From Collinsella sp. TF05-9AC (GTDB taxonomy: Bacteria > Actinomycetota > Coriobacteriia > Coriobacteriales > Coriobacteriaceae), in assembly GCF_003438495.1 (NCBI RefSeq), contig NZ_QSSH01000004.1, forward strand, positions 1-64,000: DNA of 64,000 nt, given 5' to 3'. Below, one piece after another: positions 15,220-23,919 of this stretch. The position numbers and the translations under genes were made by a program. Each line of letters begins with the position of its first letter. Position 1 is the stretch's first letter. The notes beneath the pieces were generated by a model. That model did not search any database. It saw nothing but the letters and a program-made list of their open reading frames with translations, and was not told where the DNA came from.

Positions 15220-17937
15220 ATGACAGCAACGGATATCGAGCGCGGACTTTCGACCGCCGAGGTCGAGGAGCGCATCGCCGCCGGTAAGATTAACCGCAAC
15301 ATGGAGCTCAAGACCAAGTCGGTCAAAGAGCTCATCATCGAGAACCTCTGCACGTTGTTCAATTTGATCAACGTGATCTTGGCGTTCCTGGTCATTCTGA
15401 CCGGTTCGTTTAAGAATCTGACGTTCCTGTTCGTGGTGTTCCTCAATACCGCTATTGGCGTCATTCAATCCATGCGTTCCAAGAAGATGGTCGATAAGCT
15501 CACGCTGCTGACCTCTAAGAAGGCCATCGCGGTGCGCGACGGCGCCGAGGTGGAGCTCGACCTGGACCAGATCGTGCTCGACGACATCATCCGCCTGGGG
15601 CGCGGCGACCAGATTCCCGCTGACGCCGTGGTGGTTTCGGGCGAGGCACTCGTGAACGAGAGCCTGCTGACGGGCGAGAGCGACCTTATTAAGAAACAGC
15701 CCGGTTCCGAGCTCATGAGCGGCAGCTTTATCGACTCGGGCCTGCTGCGCGCCCGCGTGATCCATGTCGGCGCCGACAACTACGTGGCCAAAATTAATAA
15801 CGAGGCCAAATACGTCAAAAAGGTCAATTCCGAGATCATGAACGCGCTTAACGCCATCGTGCGCTTTGCGAGCATCATCATGATCCCGCTCGGTTTGGCG
15901 TTGTTTGCCTCGAGTGTGAGTGGGCTGTGGGATGCCGCGGGAACCCCGGGCGATAGCGCGCTTTCGTGGTGCTTCTCCGAGCTGTTTGCTGGTCATGTGC
16001 CTTCGTCGGCGCTGCTGTCCACGGTGGGCGCCCTGCTGGGCATGATCCCGCAAGGCCTGGTGCTGCTGACCTCGTCAGTGCTCGCCATCGCCACGGTGCG
16101 CCTGGCCCGCCGCAAGGTGTTGGCGCAGCAGCTCTACTGCATCGAGACGCTCGCTCGCGTCGACGTGCTGTGCCTGGACAAGACGGGCACCATCACGTCG
16201 GGCCGCATGGAGGTCGAGGGCACGTATCCGCTGCCGGTTGAGGGTGTGAGCCTAGGCGCCGGCTCGGACGAGGCGGCTGTTCCCGTCGATACCACGGTGC
16301 TCGATTTTGCGCTGGCTAACGTCGCGCGTGCGACTTCGGCCGATGCCAATGAGACCTGTCAGGCGCTGCTCAACTACTACGCCGACCGCCCGGTCGAGGC
16401 GTCTGAGCCGCTGGCGGTCATTCCGTTCTCGTCGTCCAAAAAGTGGAGCGGTGCCTCGTTTGCGCAGGGCTCCTATGTGATGGGCGCAGCGCAGTTTGTG
16501 CTCTCTGATCGTGCGTTTGCGCAGGTCGAGAACCGTGTGGCCGAGCTTGCCGACACCTGCCGCGTGCTTGTGGTGGCTCGCGTGGACGGCTTTACGCCCG
16601 ATGGCGATATGGTGGGCGAGGCTGAGCCCGTGGGCTTTGTGACCATCCGCGACGAGATTCGTACCTCGGCGGCCGAGACCATCGGCTACTTTAACGAGCA
16701 GGGCGTGACCCTCAACGTGATCAGTGGCGACGACCCGCGTACGGTGTCGTCGATCGCGCGTGTGGTGGGCGTGCCGGGGGCGGACGCTTATGTGGACGCC
16801 ACGACGCTCGATACGCCGGCCAAGCTCGATGCCGCGGTGGACCGCTACCATGTCTTTGGTCGTGTGACCCCGCAGCAGAAGCGCGAGCTCGTGCAGGCGC
16901 TCAAGCGCCGCGAGCATACCGTGGCCATGACGGGCGACGGCGTCAACGACGTGCTGGCGCTCAAGGAGGCCGACTGCTCCGTGGCCATGGCGGCCGGCTC
17001 CGATGCCGCGCGCAACGTGGCCGAGATCGTACTCGTCGACAACGACTTTGCCTCGATGCCCGCCGTGGTGGCCGAGGGCCGTCGCTCCATCAACAACCTA
17101 CAGCGTTCGGCCTCGCTGTTCCTGACCAAGACGCTGTTCTCGATGGGCCTGGCGGCGCTGTGTATCGCGCTGCCGCCGTACCCCTTCGAGCCCATCCAGA
17201 TGACGCTCATCAACTTCTTCTGCATCGGCGCGCCGGGCTTTGTGTTGGGCCTGGAGCCCAACAATGCTCGCGTGAAGGGTGCGTTTTTGACCAACGTACT
17301 CAAGCGCGCACTGCCGGCGTCGATTGCGGTCATTTTGGCTGCGGCGCTCGATATCTTTGTGGCGCGCGTGTTTGGCTTTAGCCAGCTCACGCTGTCTACG
17401 ATGTGCCTGCTTACGTCGTGCGCGGCGAGCGTCAGCCTGATTTGGCGCATCTCGCAGCCTCTCACGCCCTTACGTGTGGTGCTCTTTGTGTTTGTCGTCG
17501 CCGGCATCCTAGTGGGCGTTATCGGATTCCCGGAGCTGCTGTCTATTGCCAACCTGTCGATGGGCCAGATGGTTATCTTGGCTGTCATCGTGGTCTTTAC
17601 CTGCTCGGTGTTCTTTAAGCTCGCCACGATGATGGATTCGCTCAAGCCGCGTCGTCGTCATGCCGCAACTGGTTTTGGCCGCGGTGTGCGCGTCCACCTG
17701 GGTCGCGGTGGCGGCAAGGTGAGCTCGACGGGCTCGACGGCCGAGCGTTTTGCCAAGCGCGTTGCCGCCGACATGGCGCAGCGACGCGAAGATCGCACCG
17801 CTCGCGAGGCCCGCGCACTCGAGGGCGTGGCCCAGGCCCAGCCCAAGAAAAAGAAGAGTACCGGAGCTAAGCGCTCTCGTGTGACCAAGTCCGCCCAAGG
17901 CATCAAAGTCTCGATGCCAAGCAAAAAGAAGAAGTAG
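15220..17937 (+). CDS. P-type cation-transporting ATPase
   Basis: A P-type ATPase of about 905 residues. It has TGES in the actuator domain, the phosphorylation motif DKTGTITSG, the hinge MTGDGVNDVLALKEADC and about ten hydrophobic segments. It lacks N-terminal heavy-metal domains, so it belongs to the P2/MgtA-like or unassigned HAD-IC group; the transported ion cannot be read, and Ca2+, Mg2+ or another cation is possible. The last 100 residues after the final membrane span form a basic tail rich in Lys and Arg, ending in KKKK. In-frame starts also exist at 15205 (GTG) and 15208 (ATG); 15220 is chosen only on a weak GGGA upstream. It may rely on readthrough from the tRNA promoter. Confidence 0.88.
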   Translation: MTATDIERGLSTAEVEERIAAGKINRNMELKTKSVKELIIENLCTLFNLINVILAFLVILTGSFKNLTFLFVVFLNTAIGVIQSMRSKKMVDKLTLLTSKKAIAVRDGAEVELDLDQIVLDDIIRLGRGDQIPADAVVVSGEALVNESLLTGESDLIKKQPGSELMSGSFIDSGLLRARVIHVGADNYVAKINNEAKYVKKVNSEIMNALNAIVRFASIIMIPLGLALFASSVSGLWDAAGTPGDSALSWCFSELFAGHVPSSALLSTVGALLGMIPQGLVLLTSSVLAIATVRLARRKVLAQQLYCIETLARVDVLCLDKTGTITSGRMEVEGTYPLPVEGVSLGAGSDEAAVPVDTTVLDFALANVARATSADANETCQALLNYYADRPVEASEPLAVIPFSSSKKWSGASFAQGSYVMGAAQFVLSDRAFAQVENRVAELADTCRVLVVARVDGFTPDGDMVGEAEPVGFVTIRDEIRTSAAETIGYFNEQGVTLNVISGDDPRTVSSIARVVGVPGADAYVDATTLDTPAKLDAAVDRYHVFGRVTPQQKRELVQALKRREHTVAMTGDGVNDVLALKEADCSVAMAAGSDAARNVAEIVLVDNDFASMPAVVAEGRRSINNLQRSASLFLTKTLFSMGLAALCIALPPYPFEPIQMTLINFFCIGAPGFVLGLEPNNARVKGAFLTNVLKRALPASIAVILAAALDIFVARVFGFSQLTLSTMCLLTSCAASVSLIWRISQPLTPLRVVLFVFVVAGILVGVIGFPELLSIANLSMGQMVILAVIVVFTCSVFFKLATMMDSLKPRRRHAATGFGRGVRVHLGRGGGKVSSTGSTAERFAKRVAADMAQRREDRTAREARALEGVAQAQPKKKKSTGAKRSRVTKSAQGIKVSMPSKKKK

Positions 17938-18040
17938 CTACGCGCCCTGGCGATGTTGAATTGGTGCCTTGTTCCTGTGGGGCCGTGGCGATGTTATGCT
18001 CTAACCTCGATTGTTTGAATTGCTTCGAAAAGAGGATGCC

Positions 18041-19183
18041 GTGATCTGCCCGCATTGCCTTAAGACTATCGAGGACGGCGCCTCGTTCTGCCCCTACTGC
18101 AACGCCTATGTGGGTCCGGGCGATGGTCCCGAGCACACCGAGTTCGTGTTCTGTGAGGGCTGCGGTGCCCGTCTTTCTCCACATGATCGTACGTGCCCCA
18201 AATGCGGACGCCCCGCTCCGGGTATCCTCTCCGAGGACGCGGCCGCATCCGACCTGGCGGCGGGCCGCACGGCGGGCTTTCCGCGCCTAACGCAAGAGCA
18301 GATCGATACCGAGGTGCCGCATGCGCCGGCCTCTGCCGCTGCGGTGCTTTCGGATGCCGCCGATCCTAACGAGACCTGCGTGCTGCCGGCTTTCGATAAG
18401 GATTTCGGTATCCCCAAGGTCGATATTCCCACGCCCGTTTCCCTGCATGACGATGCTCAAAAACCCAAGCGCAAGGTGCATCCCGACGAGGATGCCTATC
18501 ACAAGCACAAGCGTCATATCCCCAAGCCGCTCATTATCATCGCGGTCCTTGCCGTCGTTTGTGGCGGTGCCTATTGGTTCGTGACGGCCGATCCCATGGG
18601 TGTCATGCCTGGTTTTTACGACCAGTTTGGCCAGGCTGCGCAGACGACCTTCCCCACGCGCCAAAAGGGCGAGGCGACTGAGGACGATGCCAAGCAGGAC
18701 GATGCTGCCGAGGTGGTCCAGGAAGAAACCGTGCTCACCGATGATCAGCTCTATACCAGACTCGACGGTCTGTATCAGACCATCGTGTCCTACGGTGATG
18801 AGGACCAGATCGGCGAGGTCATCGATTCCTTTAACAACGGCTATCTCCGAACGCCGCTGTCCACTCGCCAGGAGCTGTCGCAGAATGCCTACGCCCTGCG
18901 CGACCAGATCAAAAAGACGCAAGATGAGCTTAACAACCTTAAGTATCAGGACGATACGGTCTATGCGGATGACATCGCCCACTTAAAACAGCTTGCCGAG
19001 TGGATGTATGAGCGCGTCGACGTGATCTGCCAGAGCTGGGACATCTCGCTGGCCATTCCCGATGGTGAGTCGATGAGTTCCCACCAAAGCGAGATCCTGG
19101 CGCCCATCGCGCAGGGCGGCAACAGCGCGCTGAACCAGTACGACGCCAATGTGGGTTCCTGGAAGCCGCAGCAGCGTTCCTAA
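18041..19183 (+). CDS. Membrane protein with two N-terminal zinc ribbons
   Basis: A 380-residue protein. The first 60 residues carry two zinc-ribbon CxxC pairs each: CPHC...CPYC and CEGC...CPKC. A low-complexity linker leads to one membrane span near residue 165 (LIIIAVLAVVCGGAYWFV). The remaining region is an acidic, helical domain predicted outside the cell. GTG 18041 has AAAGAGG five bases upstream and puts the first zinc ribbon at the very N-terminus; an in-frame TTG at 18011 is less likely. The layout suggests a membrane-anchored sensor or assembly factor; the function is unknown. It precedes a cyclophilin and a TPR membrane protein. Confidence 0.75.
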   Translation: MICPHCLKTIEDGASFCPYCNAYVGPGDGPEHTEFVFCEGCGARLSPHDRTCPKCGRPAPGILSEDAAASDLAAGRTAGFPRLTQEQIDTEVPHAPASAAAVLSDAADPNETCVLPAFDKDFGIPKVDIPTPVSLHDDAQKPKRKVHPDEDAYHKHKRHIPKPLIIIAVLAVVCGGAYWFVTADPMGVMPGFYDQFGQAAQTTFPTRQKGEATEDDAKQDDAAEVVQEETVLTDDQLYTRLDGLYQTIVSYGDEDQIGEVIDSFNNGYLRTPLSTRQELSQNAYALRDQIKKTQDELNNLKYQDDTVYADDIAHLKQLAEWMYERVDVICQSWDISLAIPDGESMSSHQSEILAPIAQGGNSALNQYDANVGSWKPQQRS

Positions 19184-19221
19184 AATTAGTTCGCCATAGT
19201 CGGCATAATCTACGTGCGCAA

Positions 19222-19251
19222 TTGATGTAAGCACGTGCTTATTGCTACAAT
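19222..19251 (+). promoter_or_regulatory. Promoter of the cyclophilin gene with a palindrome in its spacer
   Basis: TTGATG and TACAAT are 18 bp apart. A perfect 12-bp palindrome, AAGCACGTGCTT, fills most of the spacer (19229-19240). A protein bound there would block polymerase, so it is a candidate operator. Confidence 0.6.
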
Positions 19252-19290
19252 TCGTACAAATATGCTTTAAACGCACGAGGAAGGAACCAC

Positions 19291-19833
19291 ATGTTTGGTT
19301 TTAAGAAAGAGCTCTACACGCCCGAGTATCAGCTTGCCGGCGACGAGTGCGCCGTTATCGAGACGTCGAAGGGTACCATCAAGGTCAAGTTTGACGGCGA
19401 GGGCGCTCCCATTCATGTCGCGAACTTCTGCGAGCTTTCCACGATGGGTTTCTATGATGGCCTTAAGTTCCATCGCTATGTGCCCGGCTTTGTCATTCAG
19501 GGCGGCGACCCCAATACCCGCGATATGTCCGGCGCCGACGTTGCTGCCGGTCTTGAGGGCCCCGACGGCATGCCCGGTACCGGTGGCCCCGGCTACTGCA
19601 TCAAGGGCGAGTTTGCCACCAATCCGCGCAACAGCCATGTCGATGGTGCCCTTGCCATGGCACGCTCCATGGACCCCGATTCCGCGGGTTCGCAGTTCTA
19701 CTTCTGCCTGGGTGCCCAGCATAACCTCGATTCCGGTTACACCGTCTTTGGTACCACGGTCGAGGGTCTCGATGTGATTTCGCAGCTGCGTGCCGGCGAC
19801 GAGATCGTCCATGTCGAGATCGTTCACGAGTAA
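19291..19833 (+). CDS. Peptidyl-prolyl cis-trans isomerase, cyclophilin type
   Basis: A 180-residue cyclophilin without signal peptide, so cytoplasmic. Core motifs are present: FHRYVPGFVIQGGDP with the catalytic arginine, GALAMARSMDPDSAGSQFYF, and YTVFGTTVEGLDV. It catalyses proline isomerisation during protein folding. GAGGAAGGA lies upstream of the ATG. A promoter with a palindromic spacer precedes it, and a TPR protein gene follows after 11 bp, probably co-transcribed. Confidence 0.93.
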   Translation: MFGFKKELYTPEYQLAGDECAVIETSKGTIKVKFDGEGAPIHVANFCELSTMGFYDGLKFHRYVPGFVIQGGDPNTRDMSGADVAAGLEGPDGMPGTGGPGYCIKGEFATNPRNSHVDGALAMARSMDPDSAGSQFYFCLGAQHNLDSGYTVFGTTVEGLDVISQLRAGDEIVHVEIVHE

Positions 19834-19844
19834 AGGGGACTTCC

Positions 19845-21152
19845 TTGAATAGCCAGCTGATCCAACAGGGCCGCGCCGCTTACCGCGCGGGTGATTTTTC
19901 CGCTGCAGCCCAGATGCTTGGGGCGGCAAAGACTCCCGATGAGATTATGGGCGAGGCCGACCACCTTCGTGGCAACGCCCTGATGCACCTGGGCATGTAT
20001 GCCGAGGCCGCCGAGGCCTATGCTGCCGCCCTCAACGACGGCACCTATGGCAAGCGCGGCGCGCTGCTCACCAACCGCGGCAAGGCGCTCGCCGCCGTGG
20101 GCGACTACACGACGGCCGCTCAGGCGTTTTCTGCCGCTACGCAGGATGCTTCCTACGCCACGCCGTTCAAGGCCTATCTGGGCCTGGGTAACGCGCTGTT
20201 CCAGTCGGGTGACTATGCCAACGCGGGTACTGCTTTCCGTCAGGCTGCCATCGACGGCGCCAATCCGGCTCCTGCCGCCGCACTCGGCGAGCTCGGTCTT
20301 TGCTTCATTAAGCTCGGCCGTCCGGCAGATGCCGTGGAGACCTATCGCACGGCTATCGACTTTGCCGGCCCCCGCGACGACACGCGTGCGCTCAACGCCG
20401 GCATGGGTCAGGCGCTTTCTGCCGCCGGCCGTCCCTCCGACGCACTCGACGCCTTTAACGCCGCTACTGCCGATGGCATCTACCAGCTCACCTCCGAGCA
20501 GGCCGATGAGCTTGCCCGCGTGCACGATTCGCTTGCCGCGCTGTCTGCCCAGACGGCTATGGCCACGGCTCCGGCACCCGCGATGGACGCTCCTGCCGTT
20601 GATCCGCTCGATCCTACGGGCGCGACCGGTCAGTTTATGCCCGACCCCTCGGACACCGGTTTCTTTACGCTGTCCGAGTCCGAGATGGTCCAGCAGGATC
20701 GTCAAGATCGCAAGCAGGCCAAGGTCCGTCGTCGCCATCGCCACACGGGTCTCAAAGTCTTCATCGTGCTGCTTCTGCTCATTTTGATCGCCGCGGGCGG
20801 TCTGGGCTTTGCCTACACGCGCGGCTTTGGCTTCCCGTCCCAGGAGTCTGTCGTTACTGATCTGTTCCAGGCTGCCGGCGACGGTGACACCGCAAAGGCC
20901 GAGTCTTGCCTGGCCTCGAGCCTGCCCGAGGACGCCAAGTCGATGATCATCTCCTCGATTCCGCAGGGTGCCACCGTGTCCGTCGAGGGCATGGATCAGT
21001 CCATGACCGAGACGACCGCTAAGGTGAAGGCATCGCTGTCCAAGGGCGGCGAGCAGGAGTACACCGTCAAATTCGTGCGCTCCGACAACCATATCGGCTG
21101 GGCCGTTTCCTCGCTCGATATGGATTTCTCGGCTGCTGACAACCAGCAGTGA
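19845..21152 (+). CDS. TPR-repeat membrane protein, function unknown
   Basis: A 435-residue protein. About 235 N-terminal residues form Ala-rich tetratricopeptide repeats, with recurring A-Y-RAGDFSAAAQ and AEAAEAYAAAL patterns. A basic linker (near RKQAKVRRRHRH) and one membrane span around 305-325 follow, then an extracytoplasmic domain of about 110 residues resembling DUF4878/NTF2-like domains. The orientation puts the TPRs in the cytoplasm. The start is TTG with AAAGGGG well spaced. It lies just upstream of mreB and might be a scaffold for envelope assembly; this is inference from context. Confidence 0.75.
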   Translation: MNSQLIQQGRAAYRAGDFSAAAQMLGAAKTPDEIMGEADHLRGNALMHLGMYAEAAEAYAAALNDGTYGKRGALLTNRGKALAAVGDYTTAAQAFSAATQDASYATPFKAYLGLGNALFQSGDYANAGTAFRQAAIDGANPAPAAALGELGLCFIKLGRPADAVETYRTAIDFAGPRDDTRALNAGMGQALSAAGRPSDALDAFNAATADGIYQLTSEQADELARVHDSLAALSAQTAMATAPAPAMDAPAVDPLDPTGATGQFMPDPSDTGFFTLSESEMVQQDRQDRKQAKVRRRHRHTGLKVFIVLLLLILIAAGGLGFAYTRGFGFPSQESVVTDLFQAAGDGDTAKAESCLASSLPEDAKSMIISSIPQGATVSVEGMDQSMTETTAKVKASLSKGGEQEYTVKFVRSDNHIGWAVSSLDMDFSAADNQQ

Positions 21153-21170
21153 CCTTATGGGATTTAGCTT

Positions 21171-21204
21171 TGCCCGGTGCTTCACCGCAAGTGAGGTGCC
21201 GGGC
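21171..21204 (+). other. Hairpin between the TPR gene and mreB
   Basis: GCCCGGTGCTTCAC can pair along its whole length with GTGAGGTGCCGGGC (some G-T pairs) around CGCAA. No T-run follows, so it is not a convincing terminator. A TATGAT at 21214-21219 just downstream could be the mreB -10. Confidence 0.45.
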
Positions 21205-21264
21205 TTGCGCTAGTATGATGAGTTAGTAGTTTTCCAGCAATCATCCAACACATCAGGAGTTGCG

Positions 21265-22308
21265 TTGTTTTCTTTGATGGATATGTTCTTCGGTAGCTAT
21301 GCGGGCGATCTTGCCATCGACCTCGGCACCGCAAATACGCTTGTCTCCGTGCGCGGCAAGGGCATCGTTATTCGCGAGCCCTCTGTTGTCGCCATCGACA
21401 AGAACGACGAGCGCATCCTGGCGGTCGGTATCGAGGCAAAGCGCATGCTCGGCCGTACGCCCGGCAACATCGTGGCCGTTCGTCCCCTGAAGGACGGCGT
21501 CATCGCCGACTTCGATGTTACCGAGGCCATGCTCCGCTACTTTATCGACAAGGCTTCCGAGAAGCGCTATCCGTGGACCCCGCGTCCGCGCGTTGTCGTC
21601 TGCGTTCCCTCCGGTGTCACGTCGGTCGAGAAGCGCGCTGTCTTTGAGGCCACGATCCAGGCCGGCGCTCGCCAGGCCTACCTGATCGAGGAGCCCATGG
21701 CCGCCGCTATCGGCGCCGACCTGCCCGTCGAGGAGCCCACCGGCTCCATGGTCATCGACATCGGTGGCGGTACCACCGAGGTTGCCGTTATCGCTATGGG
21801 CGGCATCGTCGTCTCGCAGTCCATCCGTATTGCCGGTGACGAGTTCGACCAGGCCATCCTCACGCACGTTCGCGATGCCTACAACCTGGCCATCGGCGAG
21901 CGTACGGCAGAGGACATCAAGATCAAGGTCGGCTCCGCCGTGCCGCTCAAGGACGAGCTCGATGTCGAGGTCAACGGCCGTGACGTGATCACGGGCCTGC
22001 CCAAGACCGTGCGCATCGAGAGCGAGGAGATCCGTCGCGCGCTCAACAAGCCGCTCGACGAGATGGCCAAGGCCGTTAAGGACGCCCTCGATGCCACGCC
22101 GCCCGATCTTGCCTCTGACCTTATGTACTACGGCATTTTGCTGACCGGTGGCGGCGCGCTGCTGCGCGGTCTCGACGTGCGCCTGCGCGATGAGACCGGC
22201 GTTTCGGTCAACGTCAGTCCTACGGCGCTTGATAACGTCGTTAACGGCTGCGCCCGCGTGCTCGAGGCCAATGCGTTTGATGGCGGCTTCGTCCAGACCA
22301 ATGCTTAA
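21265..22308 (+). CDS. mreB: Rod shape-determining protein MreB
   Basis: A 347-residue bacterial actin that forms membrane-associated filaments directing the elongation machinery. Phosphate-binding loops are DLGTANTLV and IDIGGGTTEVAV; the adenosine motif is GGGALLRGLD. The N-terminus MFSLMDMFFG gives a short amphipathic stretch for membrane contact. The start is TTG with AGGAG five bases upstream. It begins the cluster mreB-mreC-mreD-mrdA-rodA, all closely spaced. Confidence 0.97.
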   Translation: MFSLMDMFFGSYAGDLAIDLGTANTLVSVRGKGIVIREPSVVAIDKNDERILAVGIEAKRMLGRTPGNIVAVRPLKDGVIADFDVTEAMLRYFIDKASEKRYPWTPRPRVVVCVPSGVTSVEKRAVFEATIQAGARQAYLIEEPMAAAIGADLPVEEPTGSMVIDIGGGTTEVAVIAMGGIVVSQSIRIAGDEFDQAILTHVRDAYNLAIGERTAEDIKIKVGSAVPLKDELDVEVNGRDVITGLPKTVRIESEEIRRALNKPLDEMAKAVKDALDATPPDLASDLMYYGILLTGGGALLRGLDVRLRDETGVSVNVSPTALDNVVNGCARVLEANAFDGGFVQTNA

Positions 22309-22329
22309 TTTCCAAAAGGTGGATTCCAT

Positions 22330-23328
22330 TTGGCACGATCTTCGGGTTTCTCCACAAATCTGAATACCAAGCGACAATCAACGGGTATGCGCCCGTTGAT
22401 TGTTTTCAGCCTGATTTCGGTGTTGCTGCTCACGTTTTACATCCGCGAGGGCGAGGCGGGACCGATTCATGCCGTGCGTTCGGGCGTAACGACGATTACC
22501 TCGCCGGTGCGCTTTGTGGGTTCGGCTGTGGCGGCTCCCTTCAATGCGATCGGCAACGTGTTCTCTAACCTTACGGCGTCGCAGGACACGCTTGACGAGC
22601 TTAAGAAGCAAAACGAGGAACTGACCTCTAAGGTCGCCGAGCTTTCTGAGGCTCAAAAGACTGCCGAGCGCCTGGAGGGCCTGGTCGGGCTGCAATCGAC
22701 CTACAACCTCAAATCGACCGCTGCTCGTATTGTCGGCGCCTCCGGCGATGCCTGGACCTCGACCGTCACGATTGATAAGGGTTCTGCCGACGGGCTTACC
22801 ATCAACATGCCTGTGACGAGTTCGGCCGGTGTTATCGGCCAGATTATCGAGGTATCGGCCAAAACGTCGACCGTGCGCCTGATTGGCGACGAGAACTCGG
22901 GCGTGTCCGCCATGGTGCAGGACACGCGCGCCCAGGGCATGCTGCAGGGTCAGGCTGACGGCACGCTGCGTCTTGAGTACGTGAGCGTCGACTCCGATGT
23001 TAAGGTTGGCGACATCATCGTGACCTCGGGCATCGGTGGCGTGTTCCCCAAGGGTCTACCGCTCGGCACCGTCTCGTCGGTTGAGAAATCGGCAAACGAT
23101 GTGTACTACACCATTGTGGTGCGTGCTCAGACCACGGCCGAGAACAACGAGGAAGTGCTGGTTATTACCTCGCTGACCGACGAACAGTCGGCCTCGGATG
23201 AGGACGTGAGCACGGCCAACAGCACGCCGCAGGGAACGTCGCGCGATGCTGCGACCAAGACGAAGGACGAGAGCTCGGATGACAGTTCCGACACGTCCGA
23301 GACGACCGATTCTGGCTCGAGCGAATAG
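22330..23328 (+). CDS. mreC: Rod shape-determining protein MreC
   Basis: A 332-residue bitopic membrane protein: a short cytoplasmic part, one span at about residues 20-35, a coiled coil (DELKKQNEELTSKVAELSEA region) and the beta-rich MreC domain with GxxG-type sequences such as TSSAGVIGQI and TSGIGGVFPKGLPLG. The acidic Ser/Thr-rich tail of about 50 residues is unstructured. The start is TTG with AAAGGTGG upstream. It links MreB filaments to the periplasmic PBP2/RodA enzymes. Confidence 0.93.
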   Translation: MARSSGFSTNLNTKRQSTGMRPLIVFSLISVLLLTFYIREGEAGPIHAVRSGVTTITSPVRFVGSAVAAPFNAIGNVFSNLTASQDTLDELKKQNEELTSKVAELSEAQKTAERLEGLVGLQSTYNLKSTAARIVGASGDAWTSTVTIDKGSADGLTINMPVTSSAGVIGQIIEVSAKTSTVRLIGDENSGVSAMVQDTRAQGMLQGQADGTLRLEYVSVDSDVKVGDIIVTSGIGGVFPKGLPLGTVSSVEKSANDVYYTIVVRAQTTAENNEEVLVITSLTDEQSASDEDVSTANSTPQGTSRDAATKTKDESSDDSSDTSETTDSGSSE

Positions 23329-23339
23329 GGGGCATGTCC

Positions 23340-23906
23340 ATGGATCTACACGAGCAGGGGATGAGCTCCCGCACGTTTGTGATCGCCGCCATCGTGTGCG
23401 TGCTGCTGCAGGCAGGCCTGGCACCGCAGATCTCCATTGCGGGCGGTCGCGTCAACTTCATGATTATCCTGGTGTGCCTAAGCGTGTTCTCGGGCGACCC
23501 GACCCGTGCCGTCGTGTGCGGTTTTTGCAGCGGCTTGTTTTATGACCTGTCCGCTGCCGTGCCGGTGGGCGTTATGTCGCTCCTGCTGACCGTGGGTTCT
23601 TTTGCCCTGGTGCACAGCGCCGTCGGTCAGACGGGCGGTACCCCGAGTGCGCGCGGCATCACTGTGGGCGCCTTCGCGCTCGTCATTAATGTGATCTACA
23701 GCATCATCTTGCTGTTTATGGGTTTGGAGACGAGCTTTGTTGTGGCGATCTTCGGCCATGCGCTGCCGTCCTCGATCCTGACGGGTCTGGTTGCCATTCC
23801 GTTTTTGATGTCCGGCGTCGTGCCGCAGTCCGGCTATGGATTCTCCGCACGTGGCGGACGCCAGACGGGTATGCGCTTTAAGCCCAAGACCCGCAAGCTC
23901 AAATAG
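23340..23906 (+). CDS. mreD: Rod shape-determining protein MreD
   Basis: A polytopic membrane protein of 188 residues with about five hydrophobic segments. MreD proteins vary strongly, and position between mreC and mrdA is the main evidence. ATG 23340 is chosen over 23334 because AGGGGG is then spaced by seven bases. Confidence 0.85.
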   Translation: MDLHEQGMSSRTFVIAAIVCVLLQAGLAPQISIAGGRVNFMIILVCLSVFSGDPTRAVVCGFCSGLFYDLSAAVPVGVMSLLLTVGSFALVHSAVGQTGGTPSARGITVGAFALVINVIYSIILLFMGLETSFVVAIFGHALPSSILTGLVAIPFLMSGVVPQSGYGFSARGGRQTGMRFKPKTRKLK

Positions 23907-23919
23907 GGGAGGCCCGTAG

